Positions 36,201-48,200 of a stretch of DNA of 64,000 nt are shown here, piece after piece. The translations under genes were made by a program, and so were the position numbers. The stretch lies in contig CM055099.1 in the NCBI GenBank assembly GCA_029204225.1, positions 66,493,852 to 66,557,851 on the forward strand, given 5' to 3'. How positions within the stretch are numbered: the first letter of the stretch is position 1; each line of letters opens with the position of its first letter. The notes beneath the pieces were generated by a model that ran no database searches, was not told where the DNA came from, and worked only from the letters and a program-made list of their open reading frames with translations. This stretch comes from Diphasiastrum complanatum. Its lineage: Eukaryota > Streptophyta > Lycopodiopsida > Lycopodiales > Lycopodiaceae.

Positions 36201-39200
36201 TATGCTGATCTCTCTTCAGATATCCTTCTCTATTCCGAGCGTGGTTACATACTTTTGGCCGGGGACTTCCACGCCAGGACCTCCTCCAGACAGACAGAGT
36301 TTCATATGATTACTGATGACCCTTTGAGGATACACGCCATGGATAGTATTGATATGGGGATTGACAGGTTATCTGCGGATGATGGCGGCCTGGTCTCTAC
36401 ATATGGTGATCATTTTCTTCTCTTGGGTGAGGCCCATGAACTTGCCATTTTTAATGGCCTAACTTGTTGGCCGACTTCTAGAGACTATACTTGCCACCCT
36501 CATAGCGTTGTGGATTATTTCATGGGGTCACCATCTCTTATTCCCTTTCTCTCTGACTTCACCGTCTCTCCCACCACATTACCTAACCACTCCTTTCTTT
36601 CCGTTAATTTGGGCTCGCTGTTAAATCTCTCTCCATCTAATCCTTCTCATATGAAACGCGCCCCTATTTACACTTTTAATACAGCCTACACTCCTCTTTA
36701 TCAAGATGCTCTCTCCTCCATACTCCATAATTTTCCATATGATAACTCACTCCACTCCCAAGCATCTTTCCTGACTACAGCTCTTCATACTGTAGCTTCT
36801 ATGGCCTTCCCCTCCAAACGTCGCAAAAAATCCAAGTCCTCAAAGCTTCGTCATCCTCACCAACCTTGGTACGATGATCTATGTAAATAACTCCACTCTC
36901 AAGTCAACTCCGCTCAACTCTTATTGTCCCCCCAACTTCGTCACCTCAGATGCTTATATAGCTATACTTGCCGTTATAAAAAAACGCATATATGAAACCT
37001 CTGAAGGGAAACAACTCGTAGACCTCCTCTATAGTTCTTCATCTGGTGCCTTTTGGCGTGAGTTTATTCCCCGTGCCCCACACCCATTGCTAAAGAGATT
37101 TACGTCGTTGGACCGAATATGCCACATTACTTCACACCTTTCCTACTGATCCGATTGCTATATCTCCCCGTCCCTTTTCACCCCTACCATGGTCTCCCTT
37201 GCCATTGAGAAAATGAAGACCCATCAAGCTCGAGATGTCGAGGACCTAGAGTCCGAACTCCTGATTCATGCTACTGATATTCTTTCACCTGTTTTAGCCG
37301 CACTCCTTAATCATGCCGTCATCTCTAGATTTCCCCATGGTGTACTAATATCATCCATCCCATTCACAAGAGTGGTGACCCCATGCAAGGTTACACCCCG
37401 ATTCAAACAGGTCGATTCGAACCGGCCGGTTCGAACCGATTCTTTGAGGTTCGAACCGCCAAGCCAGGTTCGAATCGGAAAACGGTTCGAACCTGTTTTT
37501 TTCATTCTTCAAAAAACAATAATTTTCTCTGATGTAAAAGTCATATATTCACTGTACATACTACAGATACTTAATAGCTAAACAATTTCCTCTAAATTTA
37601 CAAATATCAGGATAATCACATCTCTTGTGACCTATCGTATCAAAACAGAATGAAAGTTTAAGAGAACTGCAGTAAGTTGCAACCATATCCTGGGTACATG
37701 GATCTGCTAAGTGCTTGCTCAATGCTAAGGAGACTGTGGAGTTGGAACTTAGGGGTTAGAAATTAGGAGTATAACTGAAATTTGAGCTCAAAGCTGAATC
37801 CTGATAATAGTTATTAGTGACTAGTGACCACTGACTAGTCTGATATGGATAATGGATTATGGTAGCTAGGTAGAGTCTAGACCGTACTACGTAGGTACTA
37901 GGACCGTAGATTGTAATTTCGTTTCAAAGTTAAAAGTTGAAGTTCAAACTTATTTGCACATTGCAAAATCGAGAAAGGAGAAAAGAATAAACAAGAAGGT
38001 TATGACAATGTTTGAGAAAGCCAAAAAAATTTAGGTTAGAAACTTAGATTCATCTGACATCTGTCATCATCATTCATCATTCAAAATTGAACATTCTATA
38101 TGTAACTACTAACCAAAGATGCAGCCCGCGTTCCGGAACACGATCCGGAAAGCGTTCCGGATCGCGTTCCGGAACGTGATCCGGGATTTCCCATTAGGGT
38201 TTCTCGGAACGCAATTTTTTTTTGTTTTTTTGATTTCAAACCTGCCAATATGGGGTATCATGTGAAAGGATTTCAAAAGAGCGGTTCTATTGCTTGGTTT
38301 CAGATAGCTAACCCCCAACATCTGCTAGTCACTTTATCAGATACTGAAGCAGATTGGTTTTGCATATACGGATTTGCAGATATAACATTGGCTAATCATT
38401 TCATTTGTATTTGCCTCAGTATTTCTGCTGCTATTCATTGGTCATTTGGATTGCAACCCCCAGGTCCCTCCACAATGACAAAAAAATTTGCAAATTTTTT
38501 TGCGATCCGGGACAGAGTTTTTGGTCCCGGAACGCTGGCGATCCGGATCGCACGATCCGGATCGTTTTTGCAGCGGATCGCGATCCGCTGCAACACAGCT
38601 ACTAACTACTAACATAATACATTATATACCAAAATCAAAATTGTAAAACTTTAAAGTTTAAACCATTAGTAATTACTGAATCCTTATATTACTAATTAGA
38701 TAATCGACTAACAGACTACAGTTAACTTCAGGAATCAGAAGCTTCAAACAGAATCCGTAATATATCATGATTTATAACATAATATTTAATACATATGCCA
38801 AGTGCCTCATGAGTCCGGTCACCAATGTAATGCCACATGCGACATGTTTGATGATAAATCATGATGTGTAAACAACTAGTCATATGTATGCTATAGTGGA
38901 CCTATAGTAGCATAATGAAGTTCTGCATAATGTATCTCAAATTTTGCCATGCTTTTCAGAAGTGCATGATGTAGCAAAAGAAATAACTTGAGTATGGAAC
39001 CTCTTTGAAGGGCTTATCTATAGATAAGCACATAGTACACACAGCACAACTTGAAAGGTGGGGGGTGGGGCCAAATTTTAAATAAGAGATGATGCCAAGC
39101 CAGGAGAATGACCATTGTTGCAATGTCCAACAGAGGTTGTTGCACACCAAAGCATGCCACCTCAATTGAAATTTGGAAGGGCCTAGAGGAGGAGGCGACT

Positions 39201-42200
39201 TTAATCCATGGCATGGTTGCAATGACTTGGGTGGCTACAAGGTGGTGGCTGTGAGAATTGGACCCTAAAACCCTCACATTTAACTTATGCCCAGTTGGCC
39301 CTTTAATCACAATATCAAGGACCCAATTGTTTTACTTGGAAGGTAAAATAGTAGGGCGCCTTTCTCTATAGAGACTATAAATAACCTAAAAAGGTCCTAA
39401 TTTGTCAGCTTTCTGATTGAGGTTTTGTTGAGTTTGTGTGTGGGAGGACTTGAAGGGGAAGACTTCATTTGTAGGAGGGCCAACAATGCAGCCTATTGCT
39501 ATATGTTCTTGATACCATTGTTGGAGAATCATTGTCATTGTACTCAAAAGTAGCTTGTGTACTCAATAAGAGGAACATGAAAATTATTTATAATGATGGA
39601 TGAAAGCAAAAACAAACACACCACCCTTCCTATCAACAATAAAGGGAATCAATCAAGAAAGGAACAATCCACAAAGGATCATCATAATTCTCAAAAGCTT
39701 TGCACCTATTTATGCAGTGGTAGAGTGACTGCCTCTGCTTGAAAGAGAACCTTAAAAAATCATGATAATGCCTCAAGAACTTTGTTTGTAAATATCTAGC
39801 AGATAAATTTCGGTGACAGAGTACAAAATTATCATTGTTGTGGCACAGATTCAGGTATCATGCAACCGATTTAAGCACCAATCTACTAGATTATGTGGCT
39901 ATTTAAATAATATCTGCCACTAGCTGAGCATTATGCAAATCAGGAAATGAAACCCTAGAAGGTCTAGACTCTGATTATTGTCCTGCTTGTTGAAGGTACT
40001 TACAATGGATCGATGGAAAATATTGAGCCTTCATGGTTTTTTCTTTTTAAGAAGTATGATTCCGTAAGTGAAGGGCAACACAGTCTCCTCGCTTGCAGGC
40101 GTTTTGAATCTTGATAAACATTTGACATAAGTTCTACTTTTGGTAGTTTTTGCCAGCACTTCTGTACTTAAGAATACATTAAACTGCTTCAAGGCCAAAA
40201 ATATATCTGATCAATCGGATCTCTCATAGGAAACACTGACAAAAGTTGTAAAATCAACAGAAAGATTCTCTGCATCATGAGGATTTAGCTTCAGGATAAA
40301 TTTCACATATTCCAAACACTTGACCTTTGTGTTCTTCCTTCAATTTTAAATACCTGTAATATGCATTGACCGAGAAAAAACTTTTCTGCCTGGTCATTAC
40401 ATCGTGTACTAAATAAATTCACCTCTCCAAGGTAGACAAATCCCAGAAAAAGTAAGTACTTTAAAAAAGCTATTCATTGCCCTACAGCTCCTGAAGTCGA
40501 AAACACTTTCATAGAGCATGCCAATTCTCTGCTCGTTTAGATTGCCTTATAAAGGAAACCCCCTTTCAAAAAAATTATAACGGCTTTAACTTTGTAAGTT
40601 TGTATTATTCGTAATATAACAAGTGCACTAGGCTCCTTTGCAGATTTGATACTTTTCTTGGGGTGTGCAGCCGCAGAAAAAATACTATAAGAAAGACTTC
40701 AAAAAAGATTATGAGCAACTGCCATGTCAAATCACAGCTAGCAAAATGCTAAACCTCACTAACACTCTTGCTTTGAGATTCTACACGAGTAAGGATCTTA
40801 ACTGGTTAATGCCATGCTGGGTAAAATATGAACCCTAAGAAAGGATCGAACCTCAACAACTGTGCCAAGCGAATAGACATGGCAGATTGGAAACCGCCGG
40901 CCGATAATCATACAACGCATGATACGAGCAAAGTGTTTTTTCACCTGCATGTGCAATTAGAGATAGCATTGATTGTTGAGAACTTTGCTTTGAACTACAC
41001 TTATTCAGCTAAGAAACAACATGCATGAATTATTGGTAATGAGATAACCACCACCTCACTTGGCTCAGCTGTTGTAAGAATGTCAAAATCCTTTGGAGTT
41101 CTCTTTAACAGTAGGTCCCTTACACTACCACCCACCAGATATGCCTCAAATCCTGCACAGCATAGTGGACCACATTCAGACTCGATATTTTGAAAGCCCA
41201 ACAACCCTTAAAATGAACAAGTAGGGATGATCAAGTTTCTTTGCATTGGTATCGTGTTGACATGTGGTTTCAGCTAGACGACCATTAGGTCCTAGGAAAT
41301 TTTTGTATGTCTATTGAAACAGTGTTGCAGTGATCCAGTTTTAATCCCACTAAAGCAAGTCCTACACAACTCTTCACGAATAGCTACGAAACTGAGGACA
41401 CCTGTTTGATGTTATAAGAAGAGTAGGAGCAACAAAACCTATAGCTGAATACAAGAAAGGACAAACCTTTTTTCAAAACTGATCTACTAATACTTTTGAA
41501 TTTGGCTTTTTATTTCATAATGTAGTCAAGTAAGTTGCATTTCATAAAAATGCTGATGCACAACTTTAAGATGAACTCCAGAGAATATTCAATCTAGCAA
41601 ATCCACCGTTCCCATGCCACATTGGCACGGATGTTCTGTGACGAAAGAACTAGGGGAAAAAAACAAATCAGGGATCGTTTGCCAATATGCCTAACCAAAG
41701 AGTGAAACAGGCAATTTTGAAAGCTTTATAGGTGTTAAGCCTTTTAAAACAGAACTAACAAAGAACAGGTAGAAATTGTAGAAGGTCATTTTTCTTTATG
41801 AATTTATCCCTTGAATCAAAGACCTGAGGCATCATATTGTTGTATAAAATAGCTGAACAGCTACAAACTAGAGGTGCTACAACACAAATGCTAAAGAAAA
41901 CTGTGTGCAATCGAATCTATTGAGGCACTGCCCAAGCAAGAAATCCTGCCAATGGATCTCAACAGATGCAATTGACCTGGCTAGAACTTAACCATAAAAC
42001 GTCTGAGCTTGAGTCTTCCATATGTCATAAATGCTGCTAATGAACGTCGGTATAGAACAACAGTAAAAGAATAGAGACATCTGTATACCAACAAGGAGTA
42101 AGTATATCACTGGAGAAAGCAACAGACTTCACAAAAAGAGCAATAAAAGATATAATTAAGTTGCCAATTTGATGCTCTCCTACAGACAGGATAATTTAGG

Positions 42201-45200
42201 ATTCTTCCAGAAAACCAAGAATACGCATTAGCTATCACATAAGAAGTTCTTTGGGGCCCCCCACTGATTGCCAAAACAAGCCTCAGAGAAAATAAGGCTT
42301 GAAACTGGTCAAAGAGCAAAAGATGTATAGGAAGATAAGAAAAGGGTACACCCTCCCTGCTGAGGGGGAAACAACCATAAAGAAAATCAAGATAAATATT
42401 GTTCGCATATGACTACTGCTAATCATGACAAGAGTAACTGAGACAGACCAAAATGTGAAACTCATCATCATGGCACAAGACGATGATAATATGCAAGTTG
42501 ACATCATACTGTAAAATTCGCCTCTAAATCCTTGCATTTTTCTAAGGAAAAATGCCAAATGATTTTTCCATTTTGCTGATTGAATACTAAGCACATGTCT
42601 GTAGGATGTCCCCAAGTCAAGAACTGACAAAATGCTTGAGCCATCTTTACTCTCCCATCAATTAACAGCAAGAGGAAAGACAACTTAGCATAAAGCTAAG
42701 GACAAGATCCTATTGCAGATTCACACGCAAGGAGAAAAAATGAAAACGCAAGGCCAAACGAGAGACAAACAGAGATAAGATAAACCGAGCTAGATAACGG
42801 CAATAGAAAAGAGAAGGCTTGATTGCAAAGAAGACCGAAGGGAAAAGATTTAGGAAATGGCACAGGAGACCCCTGCTAAACCTAACAAATTGCAATGCAA
42901 ACAAGCCAAACACTTCAGTCTTGCTGGAGTGTACCCAAAGTGCTAGCTACACCACTACAACGGCACAGTAGATAAGGACCAGCAAGTTGTGGCCAGGGTA
43001 GACAAGTACATGAAGAGTAAAGAAGACTTTGGTAAGGGGAAGAAAGTCAAAAAAAATGACAGAGAGAAACCACTGGAAGCACAAAGAGGATCTCATCTTC
43101 AGAAGAGGTGATAACTTGTGGACACTTGGGAGAAAGTGGAGTTTGCTCAAATTTACTTCAAGGTGGAGTGTGCTCAAATTTACTTCAAGGCCAAGGAAAG
43201 AGTAGTGTGTCAAAAATGGCTATAAGGAGGAAATGTAGTGCCAAGCTTGAGGACAAAGTCTTGCTTCAGCAGGACAGAGATCCAAGTGAGGATTAAACGG
43301 TATGGTTGTTGATAAATCTTTGAAGGGTAAAGAATTAGGCAAATACATACCCAATATGACAGAAACTTTGTGGGTTAGCAATGGAACAGAGACACACTAC
43401 TTAGATTCAAAAAAAATGTTGGAGAAGTGACTTGTTTTGAGACCACCAGTGAGGAAAATGAGGATTCAAAAAGATACGTTCACAGCAACCACCAAACAGA
43501 GCATAATGTGTTACACTACCACAACAAAGGGGGTAGCTAGAAGTGGAGGCCTAGTGTCCATGAGGAAGGAGCACAAAATTGTGAGGCCCAAGGAATGAAA
43601 CATAAAAACAAAGAGAGTGTTTTAGTACGCAAGCCACTCTTGACCATTCGAGAAGAAGTAGAAGGAACCCATGTCCTCGTTTTTGGTTCTAAGGTTAAGG
43701 GGTTGATGTCTAGGATGAAAGCAGACTGCAAAGGTGGAGAAGCAAGAGTGTCAGAAGAAAGACTGCAAATTTTCAAAAAGATCTGTGGACTACAAGGGAT
43801 GAAAGTCAGCATTTCGCAGATGGATGACAACACAAATAGCCAACAATAAAGCTGGCAAGAATAGAATGGAAAGAATATCTCTATTAACACCCACCACAAC
43901 CAATGTTCTATGAGACACCATCTAAATTAGATAAATATCTACATCGAACTAAGAATGGCATAATAAATTGTCATGTTCTACATGTAATTAGCCCATGTGC
44001 TCAATAATTGCAATGCTAAATATAGCCATGGAGCTAAATTAGATTAGATGTAGTCAATAGGATAGTTAATACATTGCTTTGAACAACCGCACTATATTTG
44101 TAAATAGCAAAGGCCCAATTTTGCTGAATAATGGCCCAACTCATACTAGAGACACAAAGGATCACTATAAATAGCTGAGGTCGTACTAAATTTGGAGGCT
44201 ACCCTACATGTGTGATTTTTGAACTCTTTGTGTTCTTGAATCTTCTCTTTGAGAGCTTTCTTGGTGTAATTTGTTGTTCACGTGCCTAAAATCACATGAG
44301 AGCTTTGATCATGCTCTAGATTCAAGCCCTATGTATTGATGATGAATAATATTACCTTACTTTGCCTAATTTGGTGAAGGTTTGCCAATTTTGATTTCTT
44401 GATGATTTTCTTGATTTCTTGTTTTTCCATGCTAATTTGATGTTCAAGAATGGATTAGATGCTTGAATGCTAAGATTGGTGCATGACAATTTTGCTATCA
44501 AAGCATTAGTTCCTTTCCCCATCAAATTTGGTGGTTTTCTTTAAGTTTGATAGAATTTCTTTCCAATAGTTTCTTTGTTTTTAAATTTCATGAATGTTTT
44601 GATTCAATTTTTGACCTATTAATCTTTATTTTTTGTGTGATTTCTTGTTTTAGATCACAAGCACTTTTTCTTAGCTTTTGGGAGGTATTGATTTTCCTTG
44701 ATTTGGAGCTATAATGACCAAATAATAGTCATTCTAGTCAAATCATTGATTAAGGTTTTTGTTGTCTGTTTTTCTCTATTTTTGGCTATACTTTTGGCCG
44801 AATTTCTAGATATGTAGCATAGTTGCCCAGAATCATGATTTTGGGAAAAAAAACATTCCTAGAAACGTGATTCTCAGAATCATGATTTTGGGCACAAAAT
44901 CGTTCAAAAAAAAACACAGATTATATATATTTTTTGCCCTAAAATTGCCCTAAACTAGACCTAAACAGGGATTAACTGGACCCAATTGTAACCAAAACAC
45001 CTGGCAACTTATAAAAATACAATGCCCTTAATCAAAGCTTCAATCTGATACCCATATTGCCCACAAAAATCTTTAGTAAAAAAAATATTTGAAAAACGCT
45101 CCCCCATTTCAGAAACGGGTGCCTGAAATGGGAGTGCAACTATGATTTGTAGATATGTGTTTTAGCTTGAATCAAAGTCAATTTCCAGCCAATTTGGTAA

Positions 45201-48200
45201 AAATTTGACAAAGATATGCAAGTTCTGTCGGAAATCGTGAGGATGACTGGCAACGGAAGACTGAGCGAGCATGGGTGTAGGATCGGAAGCGTCACAGTTA
45301 GCAGGAGATAATCAAGATAAGTGCAAATAAACAATACAGTCGTGAGACAGAAATTGCACTCTGATTAATATCAACAATGAGTACAATGGCTTGAAGTGAT
45401 AACTTCAGCTTGTCGTTGAGCGTGATAACGCTGGCTACTCAAATTCTTTTTGAATCTACTTGTAAAATATTTGTTTGCTAAATATATATTTAGCATTTAT
45501 TACAACCGCCTTAGAGCAATACCTGTATGTACAATAGTAGGTGAACTGCCATAAAGACTTCCGACAGTTTATTTGGATCAAATTTTTTTCTTCCCTGATG
45601 GAAAGAATCGACAAAGGTCGATTGATGGAGACGAATTCGGTTGATGGAGTTAGTGTTGTAATGTCGACGAATTCGGTTGATGGGTATATACATGAGAAGT
45701 CGAAGTTGATGGAATGAAGTAAGTCGGGTACTTCGAATACTTCGATGTCGGGTACCTTGATGAAGTAAGTTGAGTATTATACATTTGAGAAGTCAAAGTC
45801 GATGTAGTCAATGACTTCGATGTTGGATAAGTCGATGTTGTATATATCATATGAGTATACACAGGACAAGTCGATGACTTTGATGTCGAACACTTCGGAG
45901 GTTAACATTTGATTATACACATGGTGAAGTCAAAGTCGATGAAGTCGGACTTCGGACACTTCGATGACTTCGAAGTCGATGGAGTCAACTTCGGCTGAGT
46001 CTTTCAGGATGCTCATTACTCCATGGATTTGATCCTGAGCATTAAAATCCAACACTCCCCCTTAATGTGGATCCTGAAAAACTTGGATCTTCAGATTTAA
46101 CATGTCGTTAAATCTGAGATGGTGCTCCTTTGATAGAGCTTTAGTGAAGTAATCTGCTGCCATTAAATTTGTCCTGCAAAAAACCAATGCTACTTCCTTG
46201 CTTTGCACTTTTTCTCTAAGGTAATGATACCTGATTTCGATATGTTTGCTCCGAGAATGAAATCTCGGATTTAGAGATAGTGTTATTGTGCTTTGATATA
46301 TTTTTGAAAAATAAAAAAACAAAAAACGTTCGCCCCCAAAAAGCGCCCCCCCCCCCCCCCCCCCAACTCTCACCATCTTGTCTCGCCGTCTCTCACCCTC
46401 CTATCTCGCGCAACTGGACTCTTTCCTCGACCCAACAAACTGTAACTCTTACGATATGGATTCTTGTTCAAGAAATTGTCATGATGACTTGAATACTCGT
46501 ATGGAATTATGCAACATGAACCAGAGGCATCATTAAAACGAGGGGAAATTAGTAAAGGAAAATATTGGAGAGTTTGTTCTGTAGATGTTATCGAAACATG
46601 TGGCGTTTCAAGATTTGTTTTGAATCATGTGTTGTGTGTCCACATTGAGGAGTCAGCAAGTTGAACAAAAATTGTGTGAATGGTTTACACAGAGAATTAG
46701 AAATATTGGCATAACTTCACACATCGATGAACCCTAAAGAGTCTACGTGAAAGTTTACATGGCACATGCTGATGATCCCTCAACCTGTATAGATGTTTTG
46801 AGTACTTCACATATCACATGTCAAATTTTGATGCACGAAATTATGGTTCATTGTTCTGTTATTGACCCTGAAGAGTCATAGGAATGGTATCAATGTAAAG
46901 ATTATATAAAAGCAAGTAAGAAAAAAAAATAGAACAGCTTGTGTATAATCATGTCTCAGCATCTGAGAAGCAGATGATATCAGGCTGCCAATCAATCCCA
47001 TTATTGCCATTGAGAGAACGTAGACAGTATTCATCTTATAAGTGCAAAAAGATGCAAAATATTCAAGATGCAGGTTGGCAGATACTTCCAGAATGTTTGT
47101 GCACAAAGGACAAAAAGCAGTGTGTAACAAGCTCAGAGGATAGCATATTTGCAAAGTTTCCACAAATGGTGCAAGAGTTGATGCTAGGCAAGTCAGCATT
47201 TTGATTATAGTTATTCAACCATTATCCATGCTATCTGGAGTCAATTGAGTCCAGGCCAAAAACAGACCTTTGCTGGGATCTTCCAACATATGAAAATGTG
47301 TTATGACACTAGCATCTCAAGTTAAATTTGAGATCACAATAGCACCTTGGATATGTAAATTTAGGTTATATGGTAGCAGAGAGAAGATTGTGAGGACTAT
47401 TCTTTGATATCCTTATTTAGGGTATGTTCTTCTAGCTTGAGCATTTGATTGAGCTGCTTTGAAATACAAGATATAAAGAAGTAAGAGGGAACAATTGAGG
47501 GACTTAAAGCTTTGAAGGTCATGCTGTAACATGTCAAGTGCAGCATGCTTGTCATTTAGATGTTCTTATTGCCACCATCCTCAAGCCACCCCAGCTACTA
47601 AACAATTCTCACAAAAAGCAGAGATGAGTTATCAAAAAACTATGTTTAGTCAGAAAATCCATCGGAAACTGGCCAACTTGCAAACAAAAAATGTCTTGAA
47701 TTTCAAGAAGATACCAATTTAATCCTTGTAGGATTTAAAAAAATAAAAATCCTAGTAGGTTTAGTTTCTCTGCTTGGATTATAGAGCACATATTTATTTT
47801 TATAAGATTGGACTGAACGCAATTTCAGAAGCAGAACATGAAATCGACTGTTTCAGTGAGGTATTGCTTGGAACACATTGTACACAACAACATTACTAAC
47901 AGAATGACAAATAGCAGTACTTTGAAGAAATAATCGTGGTGAATAAGAATCATTTACCATCTCTCTTCATAACTTGCTATCTTGATTTTAAAGAGATTCA
48001 AATTTGCTTGGGTAGACCCATTGTTAAGTAGGACGTACATTGCAATGGAATAGACGACATATAGAAAACTAGAACAAAAGCAGGCTACTTCGCACCTCAG
48101 TTCTGTTTTGAATTCTCTGATAAAGGGCACTGAATTACTTCATTGGCTTGTCTAGAAAAGACACCAGTGTAGTGTTCCAGTCACCCAAAATGCCTCAAAA

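Larger units (their letters stand above)
22518..40851 (-). other. 18.3-kb intron between exons 5 and 6
   Basis: This intron separates GRRFPICHV (exon 5) from VSSFST (exon 6), which are adjacent in the protein; the junction is phase 0. It is filled with plus-strand (antisense) elements: a gypsy integrase remnant, a gypsy 5' half, four LINE segments and hAT-like elements. 23.34-24.20 kb, 37.50-38.11 kb and 38.61-40.85 kb show no recognised gene. Confidence 0.85.

Noticed and set aside
37430-37470. GGTTCGAATC boxes resembling tRNA B boxes
   Set aside because: They are part of a palindromic array, with no A box or cloverleaf.
39240-39540. Possible LTR with TATA box and primer site
   Set aside because: The TATA-like box and primer-like site point in opposite directions and no partner copy is present, so no element was defined.
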